A DNA stretch of 64,000 bases, from assembly GCF_001540865.1 (NCBI RefSeq), contig NC_033628.1, positions 7,652,346 through 7,716,345 of the forward strand, in the 5' to 3' direction. The translations under genes and the position numbers were made by a program. Each line of letters opens with the position of its first letter. Position 1 is the first letter of the stretch. The notes beneath the pieces were generated by a model, which was given only the letters and a program-made list of their open reading frames with translations, made no database searches and had not been told where the DNA came from. This DNA is from Ananas comosus. Its lineage: Eukaryota > Streptophyta > Magnoliopsida > Poales > Bromeliaceae. Positions 31,596 through 44,646 of the stretch are shown here, one piece after another.

Positions 31596-32909
31596 GTGGC
31601 CACTTCTACTCCGGGTCAAAGAGGGTGGATTATACCCACATGGTGGGTGGGAATAAAAAGCGCGTAGTGGATAGTACGTGTCATTTGCCTTAACAAAATA
31701 TTTAAAAAAAAAACAACAGGAACAATGCCTTCCATACATTCTATGCTGCAGTGCAAATTAAAGCTCACATTCTAATCTTTTTATAATTTTATCATTCTAC
31801 TTGTCTTATTATTCTTTTTACTAAAGTTTTTTGAGATTTTATCAAACCTTAGATTGCCAAATTATAAAATTTACACCCCTATATGGAGTTACAAATAGTA
31901 TTTTTTTAAAAAAGAAGAAGAAAATACTATATATACACCTCATATAATTAATGATACTCACGACTTTAAGATGATGTTAGCTGAGGGATAATGAATATTA
32001 AGATAATATTTTTTTATCCCTGAAATAGTTTACTATTTCAGAATAGTGAGGAATAAATTAAAATTCTGTTTGACTTGTAATGCAGCTATTTTCAGGAATA
32101 ATTAAAATTGTGCTTAGTTAATTTTATGGAATAGTATAGTAGAAAAAGGTGATTGTGGAATTTGAAATAAAATATAGTTTAATACAAATAATTTATTATA
32201 AAAATAATTTTTTTTCAAATTATACTTAAACTTAAATTTAACAAAATTAATTTATTATAGTATTTAAGTATAAATAGTATGTACCAATGTAATAAAATTA
32301 ATTATTTTTATACTAAAACTAATTTATTACAACACGTAATATATCATGTCTATATATTTTACTTTAATTCAATTTATGACCTTAATAAAACTTGAAATTA
32401 TCGTGACAAAAATATCATAACAAAAAGTATACTCATTTGGTGCAATAGTGAGGATTATCCTCACTTTATCCCCGAACCAAACGGGTGTCAGGATTTAATT
32501 TTTTTTAATTTTTAGTTGAACAAAAATTGATAAGACTAGTAAATAGATCCCGGCCATCTAAAGACTAATGTGTAAATCATATAGTTAATTGCTAGGTGTA
32601 AAGACAATATTGTTGGAGAAAAAAAAAAAAAAAAGCACACTAGGTTTCAAAGAGAAATGCTAAATTTACCACCAAAGAGTGTATATTATAATTAATCCCT
32701 ACAATCCCATTGGATTTTAATCCCTACAATCTCTCATCCAAGGAATATAAGATTTAATTACTATCCCTTTTGATTTTAGTAGTAGAAATTTTTTTTTATT
32801 TTAAAAAGTGTTAATTAGATTAGTAAAGAAGAGAAAGGTATGAGATTGGGATGGTAATTGGATTACAACCTACTTCGGGTTGTCCTCATGTAGACCTAGG
32901 ATTTAAAAG
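31241..32909. other. AT-rich noncoding DNA with (TC)n
   Basis: A TC microsatellite lies at 31560-31594; the reverse frame over it (31251-31739) is an artefact. 31990-32505 has facing CTATTTCAGAATAGTGAGG / TAGTGAGGATTATCC text that might be an old TIR element. No gene is seen. Confidence 0.45.
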
Positions 32910-33530
32910 GTTAATATTTACATAGAACCCCCTCAACCATGGGACATTTAAACTATACCACTTATCCATTTTCAATTAATCCTTTAACTTTAACTTATTC
33001 ATTTTTAAGGTAAAATGTATAGAGACCACATGAACTTTAGTTTTTTTTTTTTTTTTTTTAATTTTGACAATTATATTTTCTAAACATTCTCAATTAATTT
33101 AATAAATCTCTTTCTCAGTAGAACTTACTAGTGACACCATCATTTTGATCAAATATATATCTTTCGTATAATCCTACAAAACTGTAAAATATAAAAATTT
33201 TTTGATTCTTTTCTAGTTGATCTGATAATTAATTTTGATGATAGAAAAGTAGTTGAAAACAAACTTTTATTCTTTAATATTTTTTTACACGTTAGAATTA
33301 TAAAAAAAAAATATTTATTTCTTGTTTTGTGTTTAGAAGCTTTATAAAAACTATATACAATACATATGGTAATAAAAAAAAAAAAAAAAATTATGTGACC
33401 GATAATTTTGATTAAAGAGATGGATCTATTTAACTATTTGATAAAGTTAAGGAGTCTAACTGTCAAAATTAAAAATTTAAACGTTTGTTTACAAACCAGC
33501 TAAAGTTCAGGGGTTCTTTGTAGATTTTTT
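32910..33530. mobile_element. TIR element with inverted ends, family F
   Basis: The left end TTTACATAGAACCCCCTCAAC is the imperfect inverse of the right end GTTCAGGGGTTCTTTGTAGA. A second inner copy of the terminus (ATGTATAGAGACCACATGAACTTTAG) lies near 33017. It does not encode protein. The target duplication is not resolved. Confidence 0.5.
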
Positions 33531-34010
33531 CTTTTTCTATTATGTAACTTAAAATTAAGCCAAATTAAGTTATAAGTTTTAGTAATTTTTCATTTTTTTT
33601 TATATATAGATTATAAACCAGTGAGAACTGATGAAGTAGTTAATTGTCATAAAATTTTAATTTAATTTTCAATAATCTAAAATGAAATTAAATAATTATA
33701 AATTTTAAAACTAAAAGTTAAAGCCATGAAGAATTAAGGAAGGCCTTCTCAAACTGGCATGCACCCTTTTATACTAACTACTAACTTGTATACTCACTCA
33801 ACCAAAAAAAACAAAACATAATAACAAAACTCAATTTCACCTTTAATAAAAATTAAATTAAAAAAACAAACTACACTTAAATAAAATAATAAAAGTATAA
33901 TAATAAGTGGGGTAGGGGGGGGGCATCTTTGGATCCTTTGCTACACCCGAAGCTTTTATGTGCCTCCACCTAACGCTGGTGTATTTTTGCTTTTCTCTTC
34001 CCACCCCCTC
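33531..34010. other. AT-rich upstream DNA
   Basis: No feature is recognised in the sequence leading up to the FPP promoter region. Confidence 0.5.
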
Positions 34011-34244
34011 CCCNTATATTGCGTGGGAAATGAATCTATATCTTTCCCCACCCCCCTCTCTCTCTCTCTCTCTCTCCTCTCTCACTCCACTTTCTCTCTC
34101 CTCCATTGCTCTCTCTCTCTTTCTCTCTCCTCCTCTTCTCTCTTCCCGAAGTGGACAGCGCAGGGTACAACCGAGGCAGTAATAGGAAGAGAGAAGTAGG
34201 CCGTAGCTTGCGCAGAGGAGAGCAATAACTACCCCTCCCACCCC

Positions 34245-34290
<46 letters not shown>

Positions 34291-34409
34291 AGTGGTGTGT
34301 TCGAACTAAGTAGTGGAATAAGAGGATCCACTCTCGTGGGTGAAATCCACAAACCCCAGCAGCGAGATCCGCCGCTCAAATCCCCGGTTTTGATTCCGCA
34401 TTTGATATA
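34011..34409 (+). promoter_or_regulatory. FPP promoter / CT-rich 5'-UTR first exon
   Basis: A TATA-like TATATT (34015-34020, next to an ambiguous base at 34014) is followed by dense CT tracts (34053-34160 and 34243-34288). These Y-patch-like tracts are common around plant transcription starts. A less repetitive stretch then ends at a consensus donor (GATATA then GTAAGCT at 34410). The matching acceptor TTTCAG is at 36021-36026, 28 bases before the FPP start codon. The transcription start itself is inferred. Overlapping Ser/Leu or Glu/Arg frames come from the CT repeats. Confidence 0.55.
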
Positions 34410-36026
34410 GTAAGCTACCGCCATGGATGAGTCCTTACGCCTCTCTTTCTCTCTGTCATTTCAAGCTGTTTGTAGCTAAAAAAAGGGGATTTTTATGGGT
34501 TTTTCTTTCCAGGGCATCGTCAAGTTGGAATCTTGCGATTGGGTTTTGGATCGATTAAGTGAAATGTTGCTAAATTTTGTTCTCGCCTTAGTTTTTAATC
34601 GTTTTCTCTAGTTTTTATCTCGTATTTTGCTTCGATTCTGCGGTTATATTGTTAGTTGGACCTTCTCCAATTCACAGAGTCTATGCTGTGTTTCCTTTGA
34701 ATACTTGGATTTTTTTTTTCTTTTTTTCTTTTTTTTAAAGCTTTTCTCCCACAATTAAGTGTTGTTGGAGTCGGTTTTCTTATGTAATTTGGCTTTCAAG
34801 CGATTGCGATCAATGCACTCAATCTGTTTGTTGACTTGCCGATTTTAGCTTTTGTTTTTATTGCATGCCCCTTTTTTTTCAAAAAAAAAAAAAAAATCAA
34901 GTGAGGTTTGGCTTATTCGGATCTTTTATTTTTATTTTTTTCGTTTTTTATTTCATCCGTCATAATTGTTATTTAGAGTGGAAGCAAAACGGGTATAAAA
35001 TTGGTTGCAGGTGCCACTCGTAACAAATATGAATAATTTATTTGGCTCATTCATAATAACATCTTATTTTTCATCTTATTCCAGTTAAATATTTAATTTA
35101 TGAATTTAGGTTGCAAATCTTCAGATGCATCTTTTCACCATTGGAGTTCTTTTTTTACCTCTCTAGTACATGTTTGATGCATCTTATGAATGTAAGAATT
35201 TCTTCCTTCATGTGGTACACTCTCCATATTGGAGTGGTTAATGGATGTTTCCAATCACAACCTATAATCACTTAATTTGCCTCTCTGTGGGTCTTAATAA
35301 TCCATGCCCCACCATTCTTTACATCCACAACTACTTTGCGCCATATCGACTCTTTTAGGTACTTCTTTAATGGCTATTGTTGTTGAGTTCTTTTGGCTTG
35401 TATTGCGATATGGACTGGATCTCAATACTGATAGCTTTTGTGGGTTACCATGAAATAGTTCTAAATACTTATTAGTGTTGGTATATGTTGGTTAGGTAGG
35501 GATGCTTTACTTGTGCATGTCATTTAGCTGTCTTGTTCCTTCTTTGTCTTGGGTTTTACTTCAATTGATTACTGGGGTTTTTTGAAGGCTGTATTCTACC
35601 TGATGATACATATTTTTATCTACCTAATTTTATCTTGCAGTTGAATTTTATTTATCCTAGCTGGATGTAAGTATTCTCTTTTAGATATATATGGACTGTT
35701 TTTTTAAACTTGAACAAATTTGAAGTCAAACTCCAACATAAGAAACTTATTTTGGGTGCTAAAGTTCTCCAGTAATTTTCACTGTAATTCCCTTTACTAG
35801 TTGACTGTATTTTGTTCTTTTAGGAAATCGCTTTCTAGTTATGATGTCTACTGCATTCGCTCTGTTTAGGATAAACTTCAAACTATTATTGGCTGTTCTT
35901 TTTCCAACATCTCTTGCTCTATTTTTCAGAATCAGTAATTACTTCTATTTTTTCTTTGTATTCCTAGTCAACCTTTTTTTTTTAAAAAAAAATCTGATAA
36001 TGATGAAAATGATTTCAAATTTTCAG
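34410..36026 (+). other. Probable 5'-UTR intron of FPP gene (1,617 bp)
   Basis: GT at 34410 and AG at 36025-36026 bound a T-rich stretch without coding sequence. Intron 1 in the 5' leader is inferred from splice consensus and the CT-rich exon upstream. No transcript evidence is available here. Confidence 0.55.
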
Positions 36027-36054
36027 CTCATTTCGTGAGAGATATAAGTTTAAA

Positions 36055-39000
36055 ATGGATCGCCGCTGGCCATGGAAGAAGAAATCTTCTGAGAAAGCAT
36101 CTACAGCAGATTCATTGAATGCAACTTTACCTAGTTTGGATGGCAACCAAGCAGATCAGGTTCATTCACCTTTGATTGAAATGTAGTTTTTCCTGATTGT
36201 AGTGTGTTGTGCCTTTTTCGCTATCTTCCATTGCCTGTTGTCTTTCTATTTTACCTTGTTTAGCCTTTTCTGTTCTAAAAACTGCATTTCAGGAGTTTGA
36301 GATCATCAATATTTGCTTCAATGATCATTAGGATTGTTGGTTAAAACTTCATTTTGAAAAAAGAGGGACACACCGTTCATCATATCAACTTTCTTCAGCC
36401 AATTTACTTGTTGTAAAAATTCTCTCTAGTTTAACTTGTTAAGGGTAATTAAACTAAGGATATTTTAATTTGACTGCATCAGTGCAATCCTCCATTTGTA
36501 TAATACTCACTTTCAGATCATGCAAAGGTTTGCTGTCTTGTTTGCTAATAAAACTGCCCCTGATATTGTCTTTAAGTGCTAAAATCATAATACCTTGCAT
36601 TTGGGTCATGTAATCCTTTGGTATTTTTGTCATGGAAGTCAGCATCTTTTGTTGAGGATCATTATCCATGTTATTGGGGATCGAAAGGACAAAAATCTAT
36701 CATCTAACTGCTTGTTGTTATTTGTTTGTCATTACTTTAGGATCATTATCCTGGATATTAGCGACTGGAAGGCCAGAAATGTGACACCTCAGTAGTCCAT
36801 ATTGGATTATGCAGGAGAATGTGAGGGTTATATATGTGATGGGCATATTAGGACTAATAACTGGGTTAAGCATTTTGGGCTAGTGATTTGGGCCCAACAA
36901 GTTAGTAGTGTTGGTGGGTCGGATCGTTACAGTTGGTGTCAAAGCTAGATTACTAGCCGGTAGTGTGAGATGAGTCTTACACCGCCTGGTGAATCTTGAG
37001 CTATGTATGTGATTGGGGCCGGGCTGTCGAGAATGTCAGGCCTAAACAGAGGGAGCATGTTGCACCCCAATAATCCCACATCGGATTATGTGGTAGAATG
37101 TGAGCGTTATATATGTGATGGACACACTAGAATTAATAACTATGTTCAAGCATTTTGGGCCATTGGTTAGGGCCCAACAAGTTATTAGTGCTAGTGGGCT
37201 GGATTTTCACAAGAATCTGTCATTCAACTGTTTGTATTTATTTGTTTTCCATTATTGATGGAATTAGTCTTACTGCTACTTATTGAGAATTTAGATCTAT
37301 CTTAGCTTGTTTGCTTTTTTACTTTCTTTTAGGAGCGATTTTAACCCTTATCCATTCATTCACCTGATTCTTGTTTGCTTTCATCATCTGATCAGATTTA
37401 TATGTATGTTTTTTATCTGATCAAGGAGTTGCTCACTATCATTTACTTACTCCCCTTTCTTCTCTCACTTTACATATTCAGTTTTAAGTTATGCTCCGTG
37501 GCATGTTATGAGTGAGCTATCTATTTATGATTATTAACACAACATTTACATGCCCTTTGCATGATAATCCAAATTATTTTCATGTCGTCTTAATCTTCCA
37601 GGATCAATAAGATCCTTCTTCACTATTCTTCATTTGAGATGTTCGATTCTCAATGAAACTGTTTTTATGTTGATTTGCTACTAGAATAACTGCATCTTCT
37701 TTCATGTGTTTCTTTAATGTATTTAATCTTCTATTTATGATCCTCAAAGAATGGAAATAAAGTATACTATCGCCTTTAAATGTACATGTAAAAGTTTAAA
37801 TATTCTAAAATGCTGATAAGCAGGTTTAAGACTTCCTTGGAAAGCTCCTTTATGTGAAATCGACACAAACTGGATTTGCTAGAAAATTCAGGAATTCTGC
37901 ACTGCTAATTGGTAGAAACTGTATTGGTAGGAACTGTAGATTTAATTCACACAATATGAAAGGCCTTAATGGAGGACCTTGAGCATAGTACAACTGTTTT
38001 AATTGGACTTGGGGGCTTGAAATAGAGTAGAGACTTTATTCTAAATGTTAAAAGAATGTTAGAGAGAGCCACTTAACCTAATGGTCTGCGACTGAATACA
38101 ATTTCATATACTATTGTAAGCACAAATAACAAGTTTAACCAATAAAGCAACAGTAACTGCATTGACAGTGTTGTGATCTCTGTCTCATCTGTTGATGATG
38201 ATCTCTGTTTCATTACCTTTTTGTGATTTTCTTAGGCAGCATTCTACTTTCTTTACTGTCATCTTTTTTTCTTTTTTTTCCCCCTTTCTTTATCATGAGT
38301 TTTCCTTTTTCTATATTTTTATTTGATACTGGAATATATATATGTAAACTGTAAAAGAAGCTCTCACGTGTTTGAAGCACTTGAATTTTGATGTTCATGA
38401 CTGTCGACCAACTCGAATGTGCACAACATTACTCATTTCCAATCACATTGCATAACCGAGCTATTATCTGTGGTATAATAGTTTGATTGGATTAAGACAC
38501 CATTCAATTTTTGTCTTTTTTTATGTAATTGGACATTAGTCTAGTTTCGTTTAATTCCTAGTCATTATACTTCAATTGCAACTTAAGTGCAGGATGCTAG
38601 TTGCTAACAATTGGCTTGCCAAAAACTTTTTTTCTGTAAATTTCTTGATTCAATTTAGTTCCTCACCATTTTTAGTTACTCTACTAGTTGGATCTAGTTT
38701 TATATGGAATATGTTACTACTAAGTAAATTGGAATGCCCTATCCTATCTTCCTCAAACTTAATCCCGAACTAGATGGCAAATTACATTTTAACTTAGTTC
38801 TTTGTCAGCGGGGCCTTCACGCTTTTCTTGTTTAGGACTATGTTGCATCAATCAGAATTTATACCTGAAAAGGATGAATTTAAATTATTCAACCACTATA
38901 GATGAAATATCAGGATTAATCATCCCTTCTTTCGACTTTTTGGAGTTCCATGCTACCAATTTACTCCATCCAAGTGGTCTAATACAAATATATTAAACAT

Positions 39001-42000
39001 TACTTACTTTTCAACGTACTCATCTCACTTAGTTATCGTAATTTCCTACTAGTGTACAATTGCTTTTGTGCTACCTCTCCTTTGTTGTATATTCTTCTTT
39101 ATTCCTCCTATAGATTGCAGAAGATCATGATAATATCATTCTTGACAAATACTTGACAAAAATCAATCCTTTATTTGCAGGAAAATTCTAAAACTGTTAG
39201 TCACGTGCAGATTTCCCCAGAAACATATGCTTATTTCACTGATTTGGAAGAACAGGTGAAGATCTTAAATGAAAAGGTCGGCGTCTTAAATGAGAAACTC
39301 TCTGCCGCAGAATCTGAGATGACTACCAAAGAAACTCATGTAAAGCAGCATGCTAAAGTTGCTGAAGAAGCAGTCTCAGGTATGACAACCATTTACTTCA
39401 TGTTAATCAGTTATTTTAGATTCTTTGCATAATTTATACTTATTTTACTATGGGTCTCTTAGAAATTTAGTTGAAAAATGCCCCTTATTTTGATTACAGT
39501 TCTCAAAGTTTCAATTTAGCAATTTAGTCCCTGAAGTTTGTAACATGTAGCAATTAAAGTCCTCTCAGTCTATCGTCTAAGAAGGCACCATATCAGCATC
39601 CTTATTTCAGTTAGCTGACATGGCCTTTTTCTGACATTTTGATTTTTTAACGATGACGCTAAGGTGACATTCCCTTTAGATGGTAGGCCAATGGTAGAGC
39701 TGAAATGCTATGGGGAGCATACTTTAGCGACTAAAAATAAGGGTCAAGCTAGGACTGAATTCCATAATAATTAACCATTTTTGGAAGATTTCTACTTTAG
39801 CATAATCACATATTTTATGTACTCCAATCTTTTTCTTGTAGGTTGGGAGAAAGCAGAAGCAGAAGCCACTGTGCTAAAGCATCAACTCGAAACTGTTACA
39901 CTATCAAAGCTAGCGGCTGAAGAACGATCAGCTCATCTTGATGGCGCTTTAAAGGAGTGCATGAAACAGATAAGGAACGTAAAAGAAGAGAGTGAGCAAA
40001 AGCTGCACGATGTAGTATTTGCTAAAACCAAACAGTGGGAAAAAGTTAAGGCTGAGTTTGAAGCCAAAATAGTTGATTTCGAGCAGGAGCTTCTCAGGGC
40101 TTCCGCTGAAAATGCCGCACTATCGAGAAGTCTTCACGAACGCTCAAACTTGCTGATGAAAATCAGTGAAGAGAAATCGCAAGCAGAAGCCGAGATCGAA
40201 TTGTTGAAGAGCTCTATTCAATCGAGCGAACGGGAAATAAACTCATTTAAGTACGAGCTTCATGTTATCTCGAAGGAGCTGGAGATCCGCAACGAGGAGA
40301 AGAACATGAGTATGAGATCTGCTGACGTGGCAAACAAGCAGCACTTAGAGGATGTTAAGAAGATTTCAAAATTGGAAGCGGAGTGTCAAAGGTTACGTGG
40401 CTTAGTACGCAAGAAGTTGCCTGGGCCTGCTGCAATAGCACAGATGAAGCTTGAAGTTGAGAATCTGGGTCGAGATTTTGGTGAAAATAATAGATTGCGT
40501 CGATCTCCTGCCAAGAGTTCGAGCCCTCATCCTACTTCACCTCCACCTCCTGACTTTTCTTTGGAGAATTTAAATCATTTCCAAAAGGAGAATGAATTTC
40601 TAACTGCTCGTTTACTAACAATGGAGGAGGAAACTAAGTTACTGAAAGAGGCATTATCCAAACGTAATAGCGAGTTACAGGCGTCAAGAAACATGTGCGC
40701 TAAGACGACAAGCAAGCTCCGGAGCTTGGAAATGCAGTTAGTGGGCCTGAACCAGCAGAAATGCCCATCAGGTACAAATATGGATATCCAATTTGATGGC
40801 CCATTAAGCCAGAACGGGAGCAACCCGCCGAGTTTGACCTCTATGTCTGAGGATGGTGTGGATGATGAAGGAAGTTGCTCAGAATCTTGGGCCACTGCTT
40901 TAATATCCGAGCTTTCACAGTTCAAGAAGGAAAAATATGGTGGAAAGGGCAATAAAACTGAAAATTCAAACCATTTGGAACTTATGGATGACTTTTTAGA
41001 GATGGAGAGACTAGCTTGTCTATCAGCTGATTCCAATGACAAGATGAAAACCGAGAATGCTTCTACTGCTTTAATGGTTGCCATGAAAAGTGACGAGAAT
41101 GGTAAAGAATCAATTCCTCCTCTTCCTTTCGAAAGTCCATCTTCTTCTACCAATCCAAAACAAATTGGTTCTCCACTTTTGAAGCTTCAATCGAGAATAG
41201 CTTCTACATTTGACTCGCAAGACCTGAAGAATGATGTTGGCAAAGTATTAGAGAACATCAGATCTATTCTAAAGGATATTCAAGATGAGCTACCCCAGAA
41301 TTCTGAATCTTGCATCAGCTATGAACCTTCAAAATGTCATGAAGAGATGGAAGAAGTTACAGAAAGAGAAACTCCATCGAAAGAAGGTGGTAATTTAGAG
41401 AATGGCACTAAGGATGGGATAGATCAAGAATTAAGAAATGCTATTTCCCAAATTCATGAATTTGTTACACTACTTGGTAAAGAAGCCATGGAAATTCAAG
41501 GTAGGCCTTCGGACTATAATGGACTTTGCAAAAAAATAGAACAGTTTTCTACATCAGTTGAGAAAGTGCTCTCTAACGAGAAAAGTTTATATGACATTAT
41601 AATTGCCCTATCCCAAGTCTTATCTGAGACCAGTGAGCTGAATTTTATCATGTCGAGTGATAAAGCCAATGAAGGTGAAAACAATAATTTGGATTGCGTG
41701 GACAAGGTAACATTACTGGAAAATAAAGTGGCTGTGCATGAAAAACCAATGAAAGAGAATTATTCGGAACTTTGTTCACTTATGCCCCATTCGTCTTCTG
41801 ATCCCGAATTTGAAGGGCCCAGTGGTTCTGGCTTCGAATTAAAGAGTACTGTACCGAATTGTCCACCTGACGATTATGAGCAATTGAAAAATGAAAAGAA
41901 AAATATGGAGGTAGAATTAGCAAAATGTAATGAAATGTTGGAACATACAAAGCTTCAGTTGGGTGAAATGGAGCAAAATTTGGCAGAGGTTAATTCTCAA

Positions 42001-43907
42001 TTAGCTGCCAGCGAGAAATCAAACAGCTTAGCTGACACACAACTGAAGTGCATGGCCGAGTCGTATAAATCGCTTGAATCACGAACATCAGAATTAGAAG
42101 CTGAACTGAACTCGTTGCTGACTAAAATGGAATCTCTGACCAGCGAACTTCTTGAAGAAAGGCAAAGCCATCAGGAAGATTTGGCCAAATACAAAGATCT
42201 TCAGGAGCAGATGGAAAGGTTGGTTTTTAAGTTATCTTCTAAAACAAACTTTCATTGTTGATCTAGCTTTTCATGTGCTTGATTTTTATTTTCTTTCTAT
42301 TTATCTAATTGTTAAATTGTTTTTTTTTTTCCATCTCTCTTCTTGATTCCTTATTTACTTTTCCACTTATTCTAGGATCGAGAAGAATTCGATGTCTGTG
42401 GATGGTGATATTGATATCAAGTCGAAACAGGTAAGATGTTAAAATCCGGATAAATCTAATAAAATTTGGACGTATAGCAGCAAAAATAATCATCACTAAA
42501 ATCGAGTGGAATGATCTTGATTTCATTTATTTCCTGAGCTTCTATACAATCCATTTGCCGGAATGATGAATGCTTATCCCCTGAATGTCTTAATTAGTTT
42601 ATCAAAGCTTGTTTTCACTCATTTCTTTCAACTCACACAACTCTTGATGAGGGGCTTGCTGGCATACATTATGGTAGTAAACTATTTTCCGATTCTGATT
42701 CCCCTACCTATTTTGGAGGGAGAGTTGACTAGTCCTCTCGACTCTTTGCTTAAAACCGTGCAAAATTGTGATCATTCTATGTAATAGCTAGATGATGTAA
42801 GACAATGTTTTTTACAAACGTGTAGATGGGTAAGAAATCATTTTGCTTGCGGAACAAATAGTGGATTGATTTTGATTAACTTGCCAAGGTTGTGATTTAA
42901 ATTTGATCCGAGCTTACAACTGGATTTTACTGAGTCCGCGTGAATTTTCGCAGACTCGAGTCTATTTGGGTTTGTTTTAGTCAACTATGTGAGTACTTAA
43001 GATATGGTCTAGGCGCCAATGTTGTTATTAGTAAACATGAGTTGGAAAGGCACATGGTTGCTTCCGGTCGAAGTATCCTTCATTTATACACGTGGCTTTG
43101 CTGTCATCAATGTTTGCCAGTTCACATAGTCTTGGTTCTTTATTTCCTAACACTGCTGGCTTGCCTCTATTCCTCGAGTTGAACTTTAGCTAGTATTGAT
43201 TTCTTCTGGCTTTCTTTTGTCCCCTTTTGTCCTTCTTTCGCGGTCTTATCTGCGTACTGATATGTTAACATATGTAGATTCAACCCAAAACGAATAATTA
43301 GTCTTGGTTCACCCCCTAGTAAGGATCTGTAACTTCAGAAGCCAGAGCTATTGCAAATTACTTGATATATACATATGGATTATAAAGGAGCCCCTAAAAA
43401 TTTCTGGTAACTTTACAAACACCACGATGACAGGAGACAGAGATAGCAGCTGCAGCTGAGAAGCTCGCGGAGTGCCAGGAGACCATCCTCCTCCTTGGCA
43501 GGCAGTTGCAAGCCTTGCGCCCCCCTGCAGAGCCTACGAGTTCCTCCCCAAACAACAATAATCGGTACCAAATGGACGATGATAATTTCGAAGATGAACC
43601 AGGCCCCAGCAGCATTTTCCGTCTAGCCACTCACTCCCAACAGCCGTCGGACCAATATGAATTTGAAAATGCTGCATCTCCCAATATTACTCAGAGAGGA
43701 GCTGAATCTCCCAGGAATGGCTGCAGTGTACAAAAAAGCCCTTCTGATACCGAATCAAGCCCCTTCTCGAACTCGCCCATCAGCTCGAAGCGCCAAAAGC
43801 ACAGGTCATCACGAAGCCCATCCGCCGCTGCCGTGTCAAATCCTCTGCCAGAGAAACATGGGCGGGGTTTCAGCAGATTCTTCTCAAAGGGAAAGAGCGA
43901 ACATTAG
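36055..43907 (+). CDS. FPP: Filament-like plant protein (FPP), long coiled-coil protein
   Basis: Five exons join in frame: 36055-36159, 39181-39379, 39842-42218, 42376-42430 and 43434-43907. All introns are GT-AG and the product has 1,069 residues, normal for the family. The start is chosen because MDRRWPWKKKSSEK is the family N-terminus. Other hallmarks are ISPETYAYFTDLEEQ (exon 2), GWEKAEAEATVLKHQL across the exon 2/3 junction (about residue 102), CQRLRGLVRKKLPGPAA (about 283) and AEKLAECQETILLLG near the C-terminus (about 919). The tail is Ser/Pro-rich and ends with a basic GRGFSRFFSKGKSEH. Heptad-rich coiled coils cover about 45-310, 345-430 and 790-940. FPPs are plant-specific rods; relatives bind WPP-domain nuclear-envelope proteins and some act at cortical microtubules. 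The exact role here is not deducible. The reading frame has no lesions. Confidence 0.95.
36655..37254 (+). repeat. 84-bp tandem duplication split by the TRIM
   Basis: Unit 1 is 36655-36738. Unit 2 is 36739-36779 plus 37212-37254. Both start AGGATCATTATCC and share TGTTTGTCATTA / TGTTTTCCATTA near the end. Summing the two halves of unit 2 (41 + 43) gives the same length as unit 1. Confidence 0.82.
36780..37211 (+). mobile_element. TRIM, 5S-less Cassandra relative, intronic copy
   Basis: Two LTRs (36780-36931 and 37058-37211) start TGTGACACC / TGTTGCACC and end CGTTACA / TTTTCACA. Both carry GTTATATATGTGATGG and AAGCATTTTGGGC text. The 126-bp interior starts with a degraded primer-binding site TTGGTGTCAAAGCT and includes AGTGTGAGATGAGTCTTA, shared with the Cassandra interior. 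A purine tract AACAGAGGGAGCA precedes the 3' LTR. Flanks AGAAA and AGAAT suggest a 5-bp duplication. The LTRs differ at many sites, so it is older than the copy at 1095-1581. It is in the sense direction of the FPP gene. Confidence 0.9.
39450..39775. mobile_element. Possible old MITE in FPP intron 39380-39841
   Basis: CCCCTTATTTTGATTACAG near 39482 faces ACTAAAAATAAGGGTCAAGC near 39730. The TTTAGTCCCTGAAGTTTG text is a common plant MITE type. It fills most of this 462-bp intron. No target duplication is clear. Confidence 0.35.
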
Positions 43908-44400
43908 AGCATTCTATTTCCTTTTTTGCCCCCCACCGCAGAAATATCAATGGTGGAGTAATGGTTTCGTTGTGGTTGATCGAAAGGGCGATTATTTGTT
44001 TAAACTCTCTCTTGAAAGCCTCTAGTATGTGGTTTTCTAAGTAACCTGCTTGAGTTCCTGCAATTACTGGTAATAAGAACTTGCTCGTAAAATCACTTGT
44101 AATCATCAATTTGTTTTTTCCTTTTCTTTTTTGGGGTTGTGGATTGGCTTGAGATCTCGCGTGCTGCGCTAAACCTCACTGTATATGGGGATAAAGAAGG
44201 ACATGATTGTTTTCTCCCTCTCTTTGTTCGATTGTTCGAAAGGATGGAGTACTTGTATTTTATTCTTTTCAGCTGTTTGTTGTAGATGCATAATTAATCT
44301 GCATCTAAAAAACTGTTCCATTTGCTGTTCAGGGTGGGTTTCCTTCGTATGGAAATTCCATCGTTTTGTGTAAAAAGATCATGTTCTGGCATGGCATAGA
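43908..44400 (+). other. FPP 3' UTR and downstream flank
   Basis: The sequence after the stop is not AT-monotonous, and has AATAAG (44070) and GATAAAG (44190) words that could serve as poly(A) signals. The cleavage site cannot be fixed from sequence. Small frames at 44185-44373 are not supported. Confidence 0.45.
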
Positions 44401-44646
44401 AGTTCTACTGAAGTTGCACAACTTGGTGCGCTAAAGTAAGCATTTGAGCATTTGATCTTTGCATCTCTTTTCGGTACAAAGGTGTTACTGGAATATCAGC
44501 AAAGAACTATTTCGCATTCTCGGCCGGGCGTAAATAGCCATCTAAATTTTAATTTTTTTTTTATTTACTATCTAAATTTTTAAAATTTTACAATGAACCC
44601 TCTAAGTTTATATTCAATTAATTCAAAGTGAATAACATTAGTAAAA

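Larger units (their letters stand above)
36160..39180 (+). other. FPP intron (3,021 bp) containing a TRIM
   Basis: The donor follows CAGATCAG at 36160 and the acceptor TTTGCAG ends at 39180. It is the largest intron of the gene. It holds an 84-bp tandem duplication (36655-36738 and 36739-37254) whose second unit is split by the TRIM at 36780-37211. The remaining sequence is T-rich intron DNA. Small frames in it (for example 38576-38996) are not exons, since the coding frame is complete without them. Confidence 0.88.

Noticed and set aside
33858..34241. Reverse ORF rich in Arg/Glu and matching plus-strand Ser/Leu ORFs
   Set aside because: They are translations of CT/GA tracts at the FPP promoter, and one crosses an N.
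39781..39841. Upstream ATG in the large FPP ORF
   Set aside because: The first 20 codons of that open frame are intronic. The family motif GWEKAEAE is split exactly at a GT-AG intron (39380-39841), so translation begins at 36055 instead.
40575..41153. 192-codon reverse ORF inside the FPP gene
   Set aside because: Antisense shadow of the large FPP coding exon.
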